64,000 nt of DNA from Trichomonas vaginalis G3 (GCF_026262505.1 NC_067206.1:15248205-15312204); one strand, 5' to 3'; positions 19,177 to 28,485 are shown, counted from the stretch's first letter. Notes: generated by a model not told the origin, from the sequence alone. A program made the numbers and translations.

Positions 19177-19761
19177 TTACTTGTATGGGCAAGCTGCAAG
19201 AATGAAGTCGACTATCTCAGTCTTTGTTTTGACGAGCTGGACGGCTCTTGCGAGTACGTCTGTTTTGCGGTCTCCAGCTGGTGTCTGACCTTCGTAATTG
19301 CGCATGTTCTTGAGAGCTCCAACTGTAAATGATTGTAGGATGAAGAGTCTCTCAGACTGCTTGAGGTAGTCTTCACGGTCACGAACCGAATCTGTGGTAC
19401 GAGTCGAATCGGTCGATTTGAGGGAAGAGACTGAAAGCCTGTCATCTTCCATAGGGGCAGTAGCATAATCTTTGCGTAAGCGGTTCAGACCTTCTTCGAA
19501 CTCTTGGTCTCTCTTCGATTTGGATTGAGATTGGAATTGCTGGGGTGGAGCTTGCTGGAACATCCAAGGGTTGGGGAAGTAAGGCATAGGCTGAGGAGGG
19601 TAGTTCGGGAAGCCTTGTGGTGGGTAGTAACCTTGAGGTGGAAATTGGTAGTAAATCGGAGGTACTTGCTGGAACTGAGGTTGCTGAGGAGACTGTTGTG
19701 GTTCTGCAGCTTTCGGTTCTTCTGGTTTGGGAATGGACTCGGTTGGTGGGACGTCAGTCAT
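19177..19761 (-). CDS. Maverick Pro/Gln/Tyr-rich protein with helical C-terminus
   Basis: A 194-residue frame from ATG 19761; an earlier in-frame ATG lies in the 22 bp repeat array and is not used here. Residues 1-85 are a low-complexity segment with repeats such as QGYYPPQGFPNYPPQP. Residues 90-135 are charged and Ser/Thr-rich (SLKSTDSTRTTDS). The remainder is helical (SERLFILQSFTVGALKNM). A disordered sticky domain plus a helical domain suggests a scaffold or nucleic-acid-binding role, but this is only inference. Divergent from the gene at 20073 across the 13-copy repeat array. The frame looks whole. Confidence 0.5.
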   Translation of the reverse strand: MTDVPPTESIPKPEEPKAAEPQQSPQQPQFQQVPPIYYQFPPQGYYPPQGFPNYPPQPMPYFPNPWMFQQAPPQQFQSQSKSKRDQEFEEGLNRLRKDYATAPMEDDRLSVSSLKSTDSTRTTDSVRDREDYLKQSERLFILQSFTVGALKNMRNYEGQTPAGDRKTDVLARAVQLVKTKTEIVDFILAACPYK

Positions 19762-20072
19762 TGTTCTGAAACAGTACAAGACTAGTTCTGAAACAGTACA
19801 AGTATTGTTCTGAAAAAGTACAAGTATTGTTCTGAAACAGTACAAGTATTGTTCTGAAAAAGTACAAGTATTGTTCTGAAACAGAAAATTTTTCTCACAA
19901 ATTGAGAGCTTTTACGGGAAATTTGTTCTGAAACAGGACAAGTATTGTTCTGAAAAAGTACAAGTATTGTTCTGAAACAGGACAAGTATTGTTCTGAAAC
20001 AGTACAAGACTAGTTCTGAAACAGTACAAGTATTGTTCTGAAAAAGTACAAGACTAGTTCTGAAACAGAACA
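19762..20072. promoter_or_regulatory. 13-copy, 22 bp repeat array between divergent genes
   Basis: Thirteen copies of a unit with core GTTCTGAAACAG (or GTTCTGAAAAAG) plus xxACAAG, in two blocks split by about 55 bases (19885-19920). The outermost copies on both sides read CAGAACAATG into the two divergent genes, so the array is mirrored at its edges. GTTCTGAAACAGAAC is a palindrome. It looks like a bidirectional operator or iteron array. Confidence 0.75.
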
Positions 20073-20438
20073 ATGGACAACATCGAGCCATTAGATGAGG
20101 CAATTTACCTTATAGAGATAAATGAAGTTGTTAAGCAGTACTTGGGCAAGGACAAAGCCAACAAGTCCCTCGGCTGCTGGTTGTCTGGAAGAGGTGCGCT
20201 GAAAATCGAAATTGAAACCGGAATTCCAATTCAAATACCAGAAAACACTCCTGTAGACGACATAAAGGAGATGAAGAAAGAAGCTCTTCTCAAGTTCTTT
20301 GCAAAGCGCCCATGGATACAACTTCCAAACAGAGAGAGTCCAATTCCACGAATTATACAAATTCTCAGAGCACTGTTCCACTTCTCAGGACGGCCGTTCT
20401 TCATAACCTCAGAAGGCGACATCCAACCAGTACTGTAA
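20073..20438 (+). CDS. Maverick unknown protein, 121 residues
   Basis: The ATG lies directly on the edge of the 22 bp repeat array (CAGAACAATG). The protein starts acidic and helical (EPLDEAIYLIEINEVVKQYL), has a basic middle (KDKANKSLGCWLSGRGALKIEI), a helix (VDDIKEMKKEALLKFF) and a C-terminal helical/strand mix. No recognisable domain. Codons are richer in G/C third positions than those of the virion genes. An AACGTTTA motif follows the stop. The frame looks whole. Confidence 0.5.
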   Translation: MDNIEPLDEAIYLIEINEVVKQYLGKDKANKSLGCWLSGRGALKIEIETGIPIQIPENTPVDDIKEMKKEALLKFFAKRPWIQLPNRESPIPRIIQILRALFHFSGRPFFITSEGDIQPVL

Positions 20439-20479
20439 ACCTTAACGTTTAGAGTAAAAACATTTTTTTCATTTTTTGA

Positions 20480-21064
20480 ATGAAGCAAGTTAAATTCGTC
20501 CCACACCAATCTGAATGGACCGATGAAGAGTTTCAAGCCATCGTTGAAGACGTTGAGAACGACATAGACGGCGAACTTGAAGGAGCTCAAATCACAATTG
20601 CAACCAAAATTGCAGAGGTCAAGGAACAGATAGCTCCACTTAAAGCTACCAAAGCTACTCTTGACCTCATGGATAGTTACCGTTTAGATGTCAAGAGTGG
20701 AATAAGACAATTAAAATTAAAACTTCTAAACTACGAAGCTATACTCCAAAAGTTAGCAGAAATGAGAAGACTTTACCAGAGCTACTTACATGTAAGGGAC
20801 TTACCTTCAAGCAGTCCGACCAAAGATGAATTTGTTGACATTGTCCCAATTTTGTCCGAAAGTCAGCTCAGATGTTTCGAACTGCTCCCAACATATCCGG
20901 AATATGAACGTTTGCCTGAACTCTTCCGCAATCTCAAAAAACGTTTTTTGGTTCTCATGTTCCAAACTTTTATCGGAAGAGACAACAAACGTTCAGAAGA
21001 AGAACAAGATATTATTTTAAACTTGTTGTATGACATAACTGTCATAACAAGCTTTTTGAAGTAA
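20480..21064 (+). CDS. Maverick coiled-coil protein, 194 residues
   Basis: The start follows TTTTCATTTTTTGAATG, a clear trichomonad initiator within 10 bases of the ATG. The protein is nearly all helical, with coiled-coil-like heptads in residues 40-100 (IATKIAEVKEQIAPL, LKLLNYEAILQKLAEM). A Pro/Ser hinge (LPSSSPTKDEF) separates a second helical half. No family is recognised. Together with the helical gene at 21097 it gives two coiled-coil proteins in a row with the same promoter type. The frame looks whole. Confidence 0.5.
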   Translation: MKQVKFVPHQSEWTDEEFQAIVEDVENDIDGELEGAQITIATKIAEVKEQIAPLKATKATLDLMDSYRLDVKSGIRQLKLKLLNYEAILQKLAEMRRLYQSYLHVRDLPSSSPTKDEFVDIVPILSESQLRCFELLPTYPEYERLPELFRNLKKRFLVLMFQTFIGRDNKRSEEEQDIILNLLYDITVITSFLK

Positions 21065-21096
21065 AACCGCCATTCTCAAACCACTTCATTTTTTCG

Positions 21097-21786
21097 ATGT
21101 CCGAACAAGCACCGAAGCCGAACACAATGGCAGATGTCCTTTCAAGGTTGCCAGACAAGCGCCCAATTCAAATTCAAATTGCCCAATTGAACGCTCATCT
21201 GACAAACTCCATTAAGACTCTCCAAAATAGTCTTATGTTAGAGATAACCAATCTCAAAGCCAATGTCCTCACGAACCAAGCTTCCAATGAGAAAGTCCTG
21301 TACGAGTTCGCGGAAACCTTGCGCCAATACAACATAGAGAACCAAAACCTTGCCCGACTCATCTACCGTTTCTTCGAAGAGATAGACGCCATCTGGAAGG
21401 TACTCGGAAAGGACAGAACATGCAACACCGTACTTCGTGAACACAGAATTGCCGAAGGTATTATCAAAGAAGAGGAAGAAGAGGAAGAAGAGGAAGAAGA
21501 GAAACACAAAGAAAAGGAAGTTTGGGCAACCCTTGTTGCCGATGACGCTTACGAAATTTCCCAACCCTACCCATACAAAATCCGCAACAAGGAGACAGGC
21601 AAGGTTCTTACCCCAGTCCTCAACAACTTGGGACACTTGAACCTTAACCTTCGGAATTACGGTTCAATTTCCATGGGAAGGCTTGTCGGTATGCAATGGG
21701 TTCCAAATCCAGACAAGAAGACGAGGGTCAGACACATTGACGGTGACAAGCTCAACAACCGTAAGGAGAACCTCGAGTGGTTCTAA
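21097..21786 (+). CDS. Maverick coiled-coil protein with C-terminal HNH/NUMOD4-like domain
   Basis: A 229-residue frame; the ATG follows CTTCATTTTTTCG, an initiator. Residues 1-115 are helical/coiled coil, 118-133 a run of glutamates. Residues about 150-229 match the NUMOD4 plus HNH_3 arrangement of phage-type homing nucleases: a strand-turn-strand with YKIRNKETGK, a middle RLVGMQWVPNP, then RHIDGDKLNNRKENLEWF, which has the conserved H-x-D-G and N-x-x-x-NLEW. The partner role is DNA nicking or binding. The fusion of a long helical N-terminus and Glu run to this domain is unusual. The frame looks whole. Confidence 0.7.
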   Translation: MSEQAPKPNTMADVLSRLPDKRPIQIQIAQLNAHLTNSIKTLQNSLMLEITNLKANVLTNQASNEKVLYEFAETLRQYNIENQNLARLIYRFFEEIDAIWKVLGKDRTCNTVLREHRIAEGIIKEEEEEEEEEEEKHKEKEVWATLVADDAYEISQPYPYKIRNKETGKVLTPVLNNLGHLNLNLRNYGSISMGRLVGMQWVPNPDKKTRVRHIDGDKLNNRKENLEWF

Positions 21787-21835
21787 GAGTAAAAAAATTT
21801 TATTTTAGGTGGAAACCCCAAGTAAATTTAGGTGT

Positions 21836-22099
21836 TTATTTGGATAAGTATGTTAAATTAAGGGTAATTTGCAAAATTAGTTCCCGACCTTTGAATTGGG
21901 CTCTTTCGTTATCCCAGTTGCGTAGGAGGTCGTCCCAGAGGAGTTGGTAGAATTGCCAATCCAAGGACGATTTGTCCTCCCAGGCATTGAGGATGTACTG
22001 CTCGTAGAGTTTCATGACCTCTGCCTTGCACCAGACACCCTCTCCCTTGGAACGTAAGGCTTCTTCGAAGTGCTCGAATGCGATTGGCTGCGTGACCAT
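21836..22099 (-). CDS. Maverick small protein, 87 residues
   Basis: The start is taken at ATG 22099, which is preceded on its strand by AAAAAGTGTCATTTCGG, the shared motif followed by an initiator. The protein is helical and rich in Trp/Tyr/Leu (EVMKLYEQYILNAWEDK, WQFYQLLWDDLLRNW). No family is recognised. Divergent from the small Pro-rich gene at 22130, with about 30 bases between. The frame looks whole. Confidence 0.5.
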   Translation of the reverse strand: MVTQPIAFEHFEEALRSKGEGVWCKAEVMKLYEQYILNAWEDKSSLDWQFYQLLWDDLLRNWDNERAQFKGRELILQITLNLTYLSK

Positions 22100-22129
22100 C
22101 CGAAATGACACTTTTTGTCCGTTTGGTCA

Positions 22130-22375
22130 ATGTTTGTGTCTCGTGCCATAGTCGATGAAAATACAGACAAACAGGTTATATATGAGTTTGAGACCAAGAA
22201 TGGTGTAACTCGACCTGTCCGATTCAAAGACTCCGAGGGCGACCATGAAATTAAACGGAAATTAGCTAGGAAGGAATATAAAATGGACTGGTTGCCACCA
22301 CCTCCACCTCCACCACCTTTACCTGTTCCTCAAGTAAATAAGCCTTTCCCGTTCCCAAGAATTCCCACATTTTAA
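22130..22375 (+). CDS. Maverick small protein with a polyproline stretch
   Basis: An 81-residue frame starting at ATG 22130, with TTTGGTCA just upstream. The N-terminal half is mixed, with charged residues (KQVIYEFETKNGVTRPVRF). The C-terminal part has a run of eight prolines, then LPVPQ and FPFPRIP. Such a tail could bind SH3/WW/EVH1-type host proteins; this is inference. It ends 23 bases before the polymerase gene's 3' end, convergently. The frame looks whole. Confidence 0.45.
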   Translation: MFVSRAIVDENTDKQVIYEFETKNGVTRPVRFKDSEGDHEIKRKLARKEYKMDWLPPPPPPPPLPVPQVNKPFPFPRIPTF

Positions 22376-22397
22376 TTCAAATTCGAATAAAAATTTT

Positions 22398-24551
22398 TTA
22401 TTTCATGCAATGTTTTATTTCTGTGCCGTCTTCAAGTATGCCCCAGTACTTACGCTTGGAGAGGACATGAACTTCGGTGAAAATTTTGTCCAATTTGAAT
22501 TGACCCATCTTTTCACCGACCATTTCCATTTCAACGAGTTTGTTGTATCCTTCTTCGTTCGTCATGAGTGCGTCAATGTTCTCATAGTAAACCACAACTT
22601 TCGATTTGACTTCGGAGAAGAATTTGTTGTAGTTGTCAAGGACTGCCTTTGCGAACTGAGGGTAAGACCAATGTTCGACAATAGGTTTTAATGTGGTTAC
22701 TAAGCCACTTTGACCTTGAGTGAATTCGTACTTCAAAACAAAAGGAGAAAACCTTTCAACAAAGTTGTCGACCTTCTCATAATGTTTACTCTTCATCTCT
22801 TGAGGTTTCTTAATGGAATATCCCCATGTCGAATTCATAAGCAATTTGAGTGTCATTGCAAGTTTGGGGTTTGAAGCTTTCCTAATATCCTACAGTTGTT
22901 GTATGACTTTTCCAACTGTATAGTTCCTTCCCGGGAACTCACCATCTTCGTTTGGAATTCCAGTCGGAATATATTGGACAAACCTCATGTATGCAGCGTT
23001 AAGGTCGACATAGTATATCTTTTCGTTTGAGTCGAACTTGTCGCAACCAATTGGTCCAGTTTGTGGAAATTCAAGTGAGTCTCTTATCTTCTGAGAAACT
23101 TCTCCTGTTATCTCATAAACATCGTCGAAGCAACCTGTTTCATATAAAACCTTCTGACCTAACTCAGATGCTCTCCAATACAATTTGACGTCAATTGGAT
23201 GTCTCAATGGAAGTTTGTTTATAGCATCTTGAAGTTCTTGCAACCTCATTGGAAGTTCTTCTGGTTCAGGTTGGTATCCGAACAATCCAACTCCTTGTGG
23301 AATTGTGTACTTCTTTTGTACTAGAACTTTGTCTGGAACAACTTTTGGTCTTGCTAACAGTGAAAAGTTTGTTTCGTCTTTTGGTACAAAAGTTTCTGTC
23401 AGCTTGTCATCTGGAATTGGTTCCAACAAACCTTTCTTGAAAAGAATGTTGACAGCTCTGACAATGTTGCACTTACTTTTACCAAAGAATGGGTTTGTAA
23501 GACTTTCGTTCAACATGAAGTGGTTGTGGACAATTACAATCTTCAACCATGGTAAGTCTTTGTCAACAACATAGTCGTCATGTGAAGAACCTTTATCTGT
23601 AGGTATGTTGACTCGGATATTGACATTTGCCAACGGTGCAATTTTTGCCAATTGACCTCTGAGAATGTACCTTGTCTTCACACATGACTCAAGATACTTC
23701 ATCTTCTCATCTGTAACAAGACCAGAGTTCCTGAGACATGTAAGAATACAAGGTTCATTGACAATTGTTTCAATTGAATTGTAAATTCCATACCTTGTCA
23801 AGTCAATGTCAGACTTATTTATGAACGGGAAGTATCCAGCATGTTGTCTGACTGCTTGAGGGTTAGGTTGGTACCATTCGAACTTGACACTTGCAATTCC
23901 TTCAATTGCATTCAAAATGTCTGAGTCGGAGTCAACCATTTGTTCTCTCTTTGTAGTCTTGAAAGCGTCAAGAAGTTTTGCGGCTGTTTGTTCATTGCCA
24001 TGTGCATAGTAAATGTGACCATCCAAATCTGTTATGGTCAATCTGAGATTGTATCCTTTCTTATTTCCGTCTTGAATTGCAGCAAGTACTCCCATGAAGC
24101 CTTCTTTGTTCTTTCCTTCGTCAAAGTTTACTGTAAAGGTTCGACCAGATGTAATTTGACTTCTAACTTCACGGTACTTCTCATATGCATATCTTGTTCT
24201 TTCCATGGGAGCATGTGCGTCTTCACCTTTTCCTTTTTTCCTTCTCAAAGGATGCAATTGTTCGTCATGTTTCCAGTAGAATCTGGCAAAGCCGTCGTGT
24301 CCTTCAACTTGAGGTTCACTAACATCGAAAGGCATGTCCATAAGACGTTCTTCTTCTAACCTCTCTAGTCTGTTTGGATAATTGGCACGTGCTGTTTCCA
24401 AATCCATTTCGTAGCGAAGACCAGCCAGTTTGTCATAGACTTTTATGGGTCTTCCCTTCCTATATTTAAACTTCTTCGAAACTCTCCAACCATATCTTTG
24501 CAACTCTGCTTTTATTCTAGCAGACTTTCTATCCATTCTATATGGGGGCAT
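22398..24551 (-). pseudogene. Maverick DNA polymerase B, protein-primed type (fossil)
   Basis: The protein begins very basic (RMDRKSARIKAELQRYGWR). Later come polymerase signatures: motif A region YYVDLNAAYMRF, motif B KLLMNSTWGYSIKK, and a motif C-like region near YYENIDAL. The order and spacing suit family B polymerases of the protein-primed type found in Polintons and adenoviruses. It would copy the element using a terminal protein primer. The start follows TTTTTATAAAAATG. Length is within the Polinton range. Broken, about one break. Confidence 0.85.
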
Positions 24552-24581
24552 TTTTATAAAAATAAAAAAATGTTTTTTTCT

Positions 24582-25165
24582 TTACTTAACATAACCGCCT
24601 GCTGCCATAAGTCTTTGACGCCAACCCATACCAGCTAATGAAGGTTGACTTGGTTTAGTTTCCAAACTAAACTTTGGTTTTGGTTTATCTTCAGTTTTTG
24701 GTTTTCTTCTTCTATCGGTTTTTCGTCACTTTTCGGTTTCTCTGACTTTACTTCACTTGCAGGAACAGTTGTGTCGTCAACATCTTCATAAATATCATAT
24801 GCCATTTGTTTTTGTTTTCCTTTCAACTTTTTGTGTTTGTTGTAAAGTTTAGAATATTTCGACTCTAAGTCAATGAGATGTTCTATAATGAACTGTTGGT
24901 CAGTGAAGTAAACTTTTCCATCTGTTGTCTCGAAAGCTCCTTCAGACTTCAATATTTTATTTGTGAGAGTCTGTTTCTTTTTTGAGATACTTGCCGTTCC
25001 ATTTTTATGAAAAGTGACTTTGTAGTTAGGGTTTGTATTTCCAGATCTGGCACTTTCTATTATTGAATTTTTCTCTTCATCTGTAAGTTCTTTGACAGGT
25101 TTTGACAATGGTTCTGAACTTTTTGTTTGTGGTGTCAAATCTACCGTTTCAACTTCTTCGGTCAT
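24582..25165 (-). pseudogene. Maverick charged protein of unknown function (fossil)
   Basis: The body is acidic, Lys-rich and Ser/Thr-rich (EEVETVDLTPQTKSSEP), with a middle region that looks folded (TFHKNGTASISKKKQTL) and a helix (LESKYSKLYNKHKKLKGKQKQ). The 3' end is Asn/Gln/Lys-rich. It is transcribed with the polymerase, 30 bases upstream of it, and lies in a row of minus-strand genes whose starts follow TTTTTTACTGAGATGAAATG. No family is recognised. Broken, about one break near the end. Confidence 0.4.
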
Positions 25166-25171
25166 TTCATC

Positions 25172-25336
25172 TCAGTAAAAAATTTTAGTTTGGTTTGTTT
25201 TCAACTGGTTGTTAGGTTTTTTAAGTCGGTCTAAAACTTCCTGAGGTATAGGAAGAACTTGACAAACACGTTGTGTAACTGCTGGAAGCCGATAAATCCA
25301 TCTTGAACCCATTTGTCTCAATGCTGTATTGTTCAT
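25172..25336 (-). CDS. Maverick very small basic protein, 54 residues
   Basis: ATG at 25336, preceded on its strand by TTTTTTACTGAGATGAA, the same leader as the next gene (25165). The peptide is basic and starts with MNNTALRQMGSRWIYRLPAV, then a segment with two Pro and a Lys/Asn-rich tail (KPNNQLKTNQTKIFY). Its length is typical of small core peptides of adenovirus-like elements, but nothing proves this. The tight packing (6 bases to the next start) supports it being real. The frame looks whole. Confidence 0.4.
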   Translation of the reverse strand: MNNTALRQMGSRWIYRLPAVTQRVCQVLPIPQEVLDRLKKPNNQLKTNQTKIFY

Positions 25337-25355
25337 TTCATCTCAGTAAAAAACT

Positions 25356-25757
25356 TTACATTCCCCACGTTTGAGGCGGTTGAGGTTGGTTATTGTTTAC
25401 CCATTGTTGTGCATGGTTATATCCTCTGTTAAAGAATCTTTCACCTTGGTCCATATAGTGTCCTGCTTGGTTATAGTAGTCATTTGCTTTGTTATAATAG
25501 TTTCCTGCTTGTCTTCCTACATTGTCCATCCATCCTTGAACTTTTCCTCTTGTTTCAGGATTTGGAATAAGATTTGTTGCATCTCGTGCTACATCCCAAC
25601 CTTTCTGTACAGTTTGTATAATAGGTTGTGCTTTCTCTTTCAGTATACCTAATGTACTCAAAATCTTCCTTCCAACTCCAAATACACCTCTGGCTATTGT
25701 TCCCACTGCGGGTAAAAATCTGGATGCAACTCCTGCTAATGCGCCAAATAAACCCAT
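25356..25757 (-). CDS. Maverick protein VI-like amphipathic protein, 133 residues
   Basis: The N-terminus is hydrophobic and glycine-rich (MGLFGALAGVASRFLPAV), then a basic amphipathic part (GRKILSTLGILKEKAQP), then Tyr/Asn/Gly-rich repeats (NYYNKANDYYNQAGHYM) and a Gln/Pro tail. This resembles adenovirus protein VI and its Polinton relatives, which disrupt membranes during entry, in having an amphipathic N-terminal helix; the match is by character only. A second protein of the same design lies at 29339-29584. Divergent from the integrase, 17 bases apart. The frame looks whole. Confidence 0.5.
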   Translation of the reverse strand: MGLFGALAGVASRFLPAVGTIARGVFGVGRKILSTLGILKEKAQPIIQTVQKGWDVARDATNLIPNPETRGKVQGWMDNVGRQAGNYYNKANDYYNQAGHYMDQGERFFNRGYNHAQQWVNNNQPQPPQTWGM

Positions 25758-25774
25758 TTCTTATAGGATAAAAA

Positions 25775-26734
25775 ATGACGAATCCAAACAAGGACCCCTA
25801 TGTTTCTAAGGCAACAAAGAAAGCACTCATGATAAAAATCTTTAGTTCAACACCAAATGCTTGGTTTATGGATATCTTGGAAAACATTCCGAGAGTTAGA
25901 ACAGATGGACCACCATACTGGTTAATATTTGTTGGTCAAAACACAAGATACTGTGAAGCCATACCATTATGGTCCAAAAATATTTTAGATGTGAAAACTG
26001 CTTTGACAATATTCGTTGACAAATACCATCCAACAAAACTGACATCTGACTGTGAAAGTTCTTTCAAATCAGATGATGTAAAAAACTATCTGCGTTCAAA
26101 AAATGTAAACCAATATTTCATTGTCGACCAAAACCATTCTGCTCTTGGTGTCATTGACGGTTGTATAAAAATGTTAAGAGACTTAAACCAACCACAAGGT
26201 GGTGAAGCAAATGAAATGTCATATGACGACAAGTATAGACACTTCTCCATGGCAAAGATGAGACAAGTTTTAAATATTTACAATAACCGTAAACAAAAAG
26301 GTTTGGGAAACCACTCCCCCGAAGAAATGAAAAACAACCCTGACTTAGAGAAAGACTATATATTTAATAATTTAGTCAAAAGAGACAAACAAGAAAGAAT
26401 GCCGGGCTTCAAACTTCAGAAAGGTGACAAAGTAAAAATAGAAATACCTAAACGCGACCCATATGAAAATACTATTGACTATGACAACAATGGGAACTCG
26501 ACAGGTACTCACATTCGTGTTCGTAAAAATAGAAGAAAGTATACAAGAGAATATTATGAAGTTTTAGGCAAACATGGCAAAATGTACACACTGCAAGCAG
26601 AAGATAAAACTACTATTGTCAGACCTCGTTTCAAACTTGTCAAAGTTCAAGGTGGTATACTTTCAAAGACAGTTCCTAACAAATATAAGACAACTCCTGA
26701 CGAATATGCTAAAGAAGTTGAAAATGACGACTAA
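25775..26734 (+). CDS. Maverick RVE integrase
   Basis: A 319-residue frame from ATG 25775. The RVE (retroviral-type integrase) core is seen: first strand with a D (WFMDIL), second with LTSDCESSF, and a helix region at GVIDGCIKMLRDL. After it comes a basic, chromo/SH3-like C-terminal part (GFKLQKGDKVKIEIPKR and the strand YYEVLGKHGKMYTLQ). This is the standard Polinton integrase that inserts the element into DNA with a 6 bp duplication, as found here. The N-terminal zinc-binding part is not visible. The frame looks whole. Confidence 0.85.
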   Translation: MTNPNKDPYVSKATKKALMIKIFSSTPNAWFMDILENIPRVRTDGPPYWLIFVGQNTRYCEAIPLWSKNILDVKTALTIFVDKYHPTKLTSDCESSFKSDDVKNYLRSKNVNQYFIVDQNHSALGVIDGCIKMLRDLNQPQGGEANEMSYDDKYRHFSMAKMRQVLNIYNNRKQKGLGNHSPEEMKNNPDLEKDYIFNNLVKRDKQERMPGFKLQKGDKVKIEIPKRDPYENTIDYDNNGNSTGTHIRVRKNRRKYTREYYEVLGKHGKMYTLQAEDKTTIVRPRFKLVKVQGGILSKTVPNKYKTTPDEYAKEVENDD

Positions 26735-28467
26735 GCAATTCTATACCATGCGTAAACTGTCATGTAAGGTGGCATGTATTCTTTACCCAAGCCTGTTGGA
26801 TTTGTTGTGAAAGTATGTGTATGATTTCCTCCTGGTTCAGTTGGTCGAAAAGTCTTTTTTGCTGAATGGTTATAATCTGGAGATAAAACGTCATTGCCAG
26901 CATAATATTCTGAGTTGTATAATGGATGGTCTCTTAATGAGTGACTATGGTCGCCAGAAAAGTTTGTAGTTCCCGTATGAGTGTGCGGTGGAAGGTTTGC
27001 TTCAGTAATTTTCTTCGAACCTCCTGTTTCCTTTGAAGAGTTTGCACAATACAAAAACCTGTCGACTATTTGTTCCCATGCACCAACACCAAACATTACT
27101 TGAGGACCTCTTGCTTCCATAGATGTATAAATAGAACCTACTGGGTTCATTAAATCAAACATATGAGATATTATAGGATTGTCTCTTTTGAACTTAAAAT
27201 ATAGTGCAACTATTTCAGGTTTCTTCTGGTTTGTGTAAGAATATTTTTTATAATATAATCTTATGTTTTCAGGGTAGGTAAAATCTTGACTATAATATTT
27301 ATTTCTGTCATCTATATAATAATATACTATTCTCGTTTTTTCTATTGCATTATATCTTTTATATCTATAATAATCTAAATATAATGTTTGCTTTTGTTCA
27401 TCTGCATGTAGTGTTCCTTCGTCATCTACATAGTCATAATAATATGGTGCTGGAGCTGGGTCAGGCAATGTCATATCTGCCATTTCATAAACTCGGAAAT
27501 ATTTCTTTTGTTCGTCTCCATATAAGTTTAAGTAGCAGTTGTTGTCTAATGGAACTTTAACTTGTGTACCATTATTCTTTATATAGCTTACATACATTTC
27601 ATTGTTATTTTTCGGAATGAGTTTATACCGTATACCATTTTTTAAGGAATGTACAAACTGCCATCTAAAATATTTATTTTCTTCATTGACAGAAAAGTCA
27701 CCAACAATAGTTTCAATATTTTTTGTTGTTCCTATCAAACTTTGGTATATTTCATTGACATATGTTTTATCTGCTTTCTTTTCAAGGCTAACGTTTAAGT
27801 CTGTTATTTCAGATATAGAATGTGTATGTCCAACGTTACTTTTACTGTTTAAGGTTTCTTGTAAGTTTGTAATATTTGCAATGGTATGTGTATGTCCAAC
27901 GTCACTTTTCGTGTTTAAGGTTTCTTGTAAGTTTGTAATATTTGTAATGGTATGTGTATGTCCAACGGCACTTTTCCTGTTTAAGGTTTCTTGTAAGTTT
28001 GTAATATCAGATATAGAATGTATATGAGTCTTTTTAGAATATTCGTTTTCAGCTCTTGTCACTTCACTTGACATTTTATTGTCAACATATGTTTTGTCTG
28101 CTAGTTCAGGATGAGTATGTTCTTTTGTTGCATAAGCATTGTTAGCTCTTTCTTCTTCTTTTGCTATTGCATCGTCTACATATTCTTTGTCAGCTTTGTT
28201 GTCAACATCTGCTTTCAAAAGAAGTTCATTTATAGGTTTCTCGTTTAAAGTTCCTTTTGTTGGATTTATACAGACAGTATGGTTCTTATTGTCTTGAAAC
28301 AGAAACTCATCTGTCATTGGGTTTAATGTCAGTTTTAAGTTTCCTTCTTTCAATGACTCAGATATCTTAGAGTAGTTTGAAAAGTTTGTTGTGTTCTTAT
28401 TTAGAGCTTGCATAATGAGTTGTCGGTTGTGTTGTATTTCTCTTATGGAAGCAATATCTTTCGACAT
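26731..28467 (-). CDS. Maverick phage-tail-fibre-like protein, 578 residues
   Basis: Residues about 100-240 contain phage-style fibre repeats: THPELADKTYVD, then four tandem units of the form GHTHxIxxITNLQETLNxK, ending with EITDLNVSLEKKADKTYV. The C-terminal 130 residues have AWEQIVDRFLYC, GGSKKIT, LPPHTHTGTT, GGNHTHTFTT and PPYMTVYAWYRIA, a signature of the phage baseplate/tail fibre C-terminus. Such trimeric fibres bind host surfaces. The middle (about 250-410) is Tyr-rich. The 3' end overlaps the integrase stop by four bases. Unusual for a eukaryotic element and suggests capture from a phage or shared ancestry. The frame looks whole. Confidence 0.8.
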   Translation of the reverse strand: MSKDIASIREIQHNRQLIMQALNKNTTNFSNYSKISESLKEGNLKLTLNPMTDEFLFQDNKNHTVCINPTKGTLNEKPINELLLKADVDNKADKEYVDDAIAKEEERANNAYATKEHTHPELADKTYVDNKMSSEVTRAENEYSKKTHIHSISDITNLQETLNRKSAVGHTHTITNITNLQETLNTKSDVGHTHTIANITNLQETLNSKSNVGHTHSISEITDLNVSLEKKADKTYVNEIYQSLIGTTKNIETIVGDFSVNEENKYFRWQFVHSLKNGIRYKLIPKNNNEMYVSYIKNNGTQVKVPLDNNCYLNLYGDEQKKYFRVYEMADMTLPDPAPAPYYYDYVDDEGTLHADEQKQTLYLDYYRYKRYNAIEKTRIVYYYIDDRNKYYSQDFTYPENIRLYYKKYSYTNQKKPEIVALYFKFKRDNPIISHMFDLMNPVGSIYTSMEARGPQVMFGVGAWEQIVDRFLYCANSSKETGGSKKITEANLPPHTHTGTTNFSGDHSHSLRDHPLYNSEYYAGNDVLSPDYNHSAKKTFRPTEPGGNHTHTFTTNPTGLGKEYMPPYMTVYAWYRIA

Positions 28468-28485
28468 TTTTATTCTAGATAAAAT

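Noticed and set aside
23249-24359. Plus-strand ORFs over the polymerase
   Set aside because: Antisense shadows of the polymerase reading frame.
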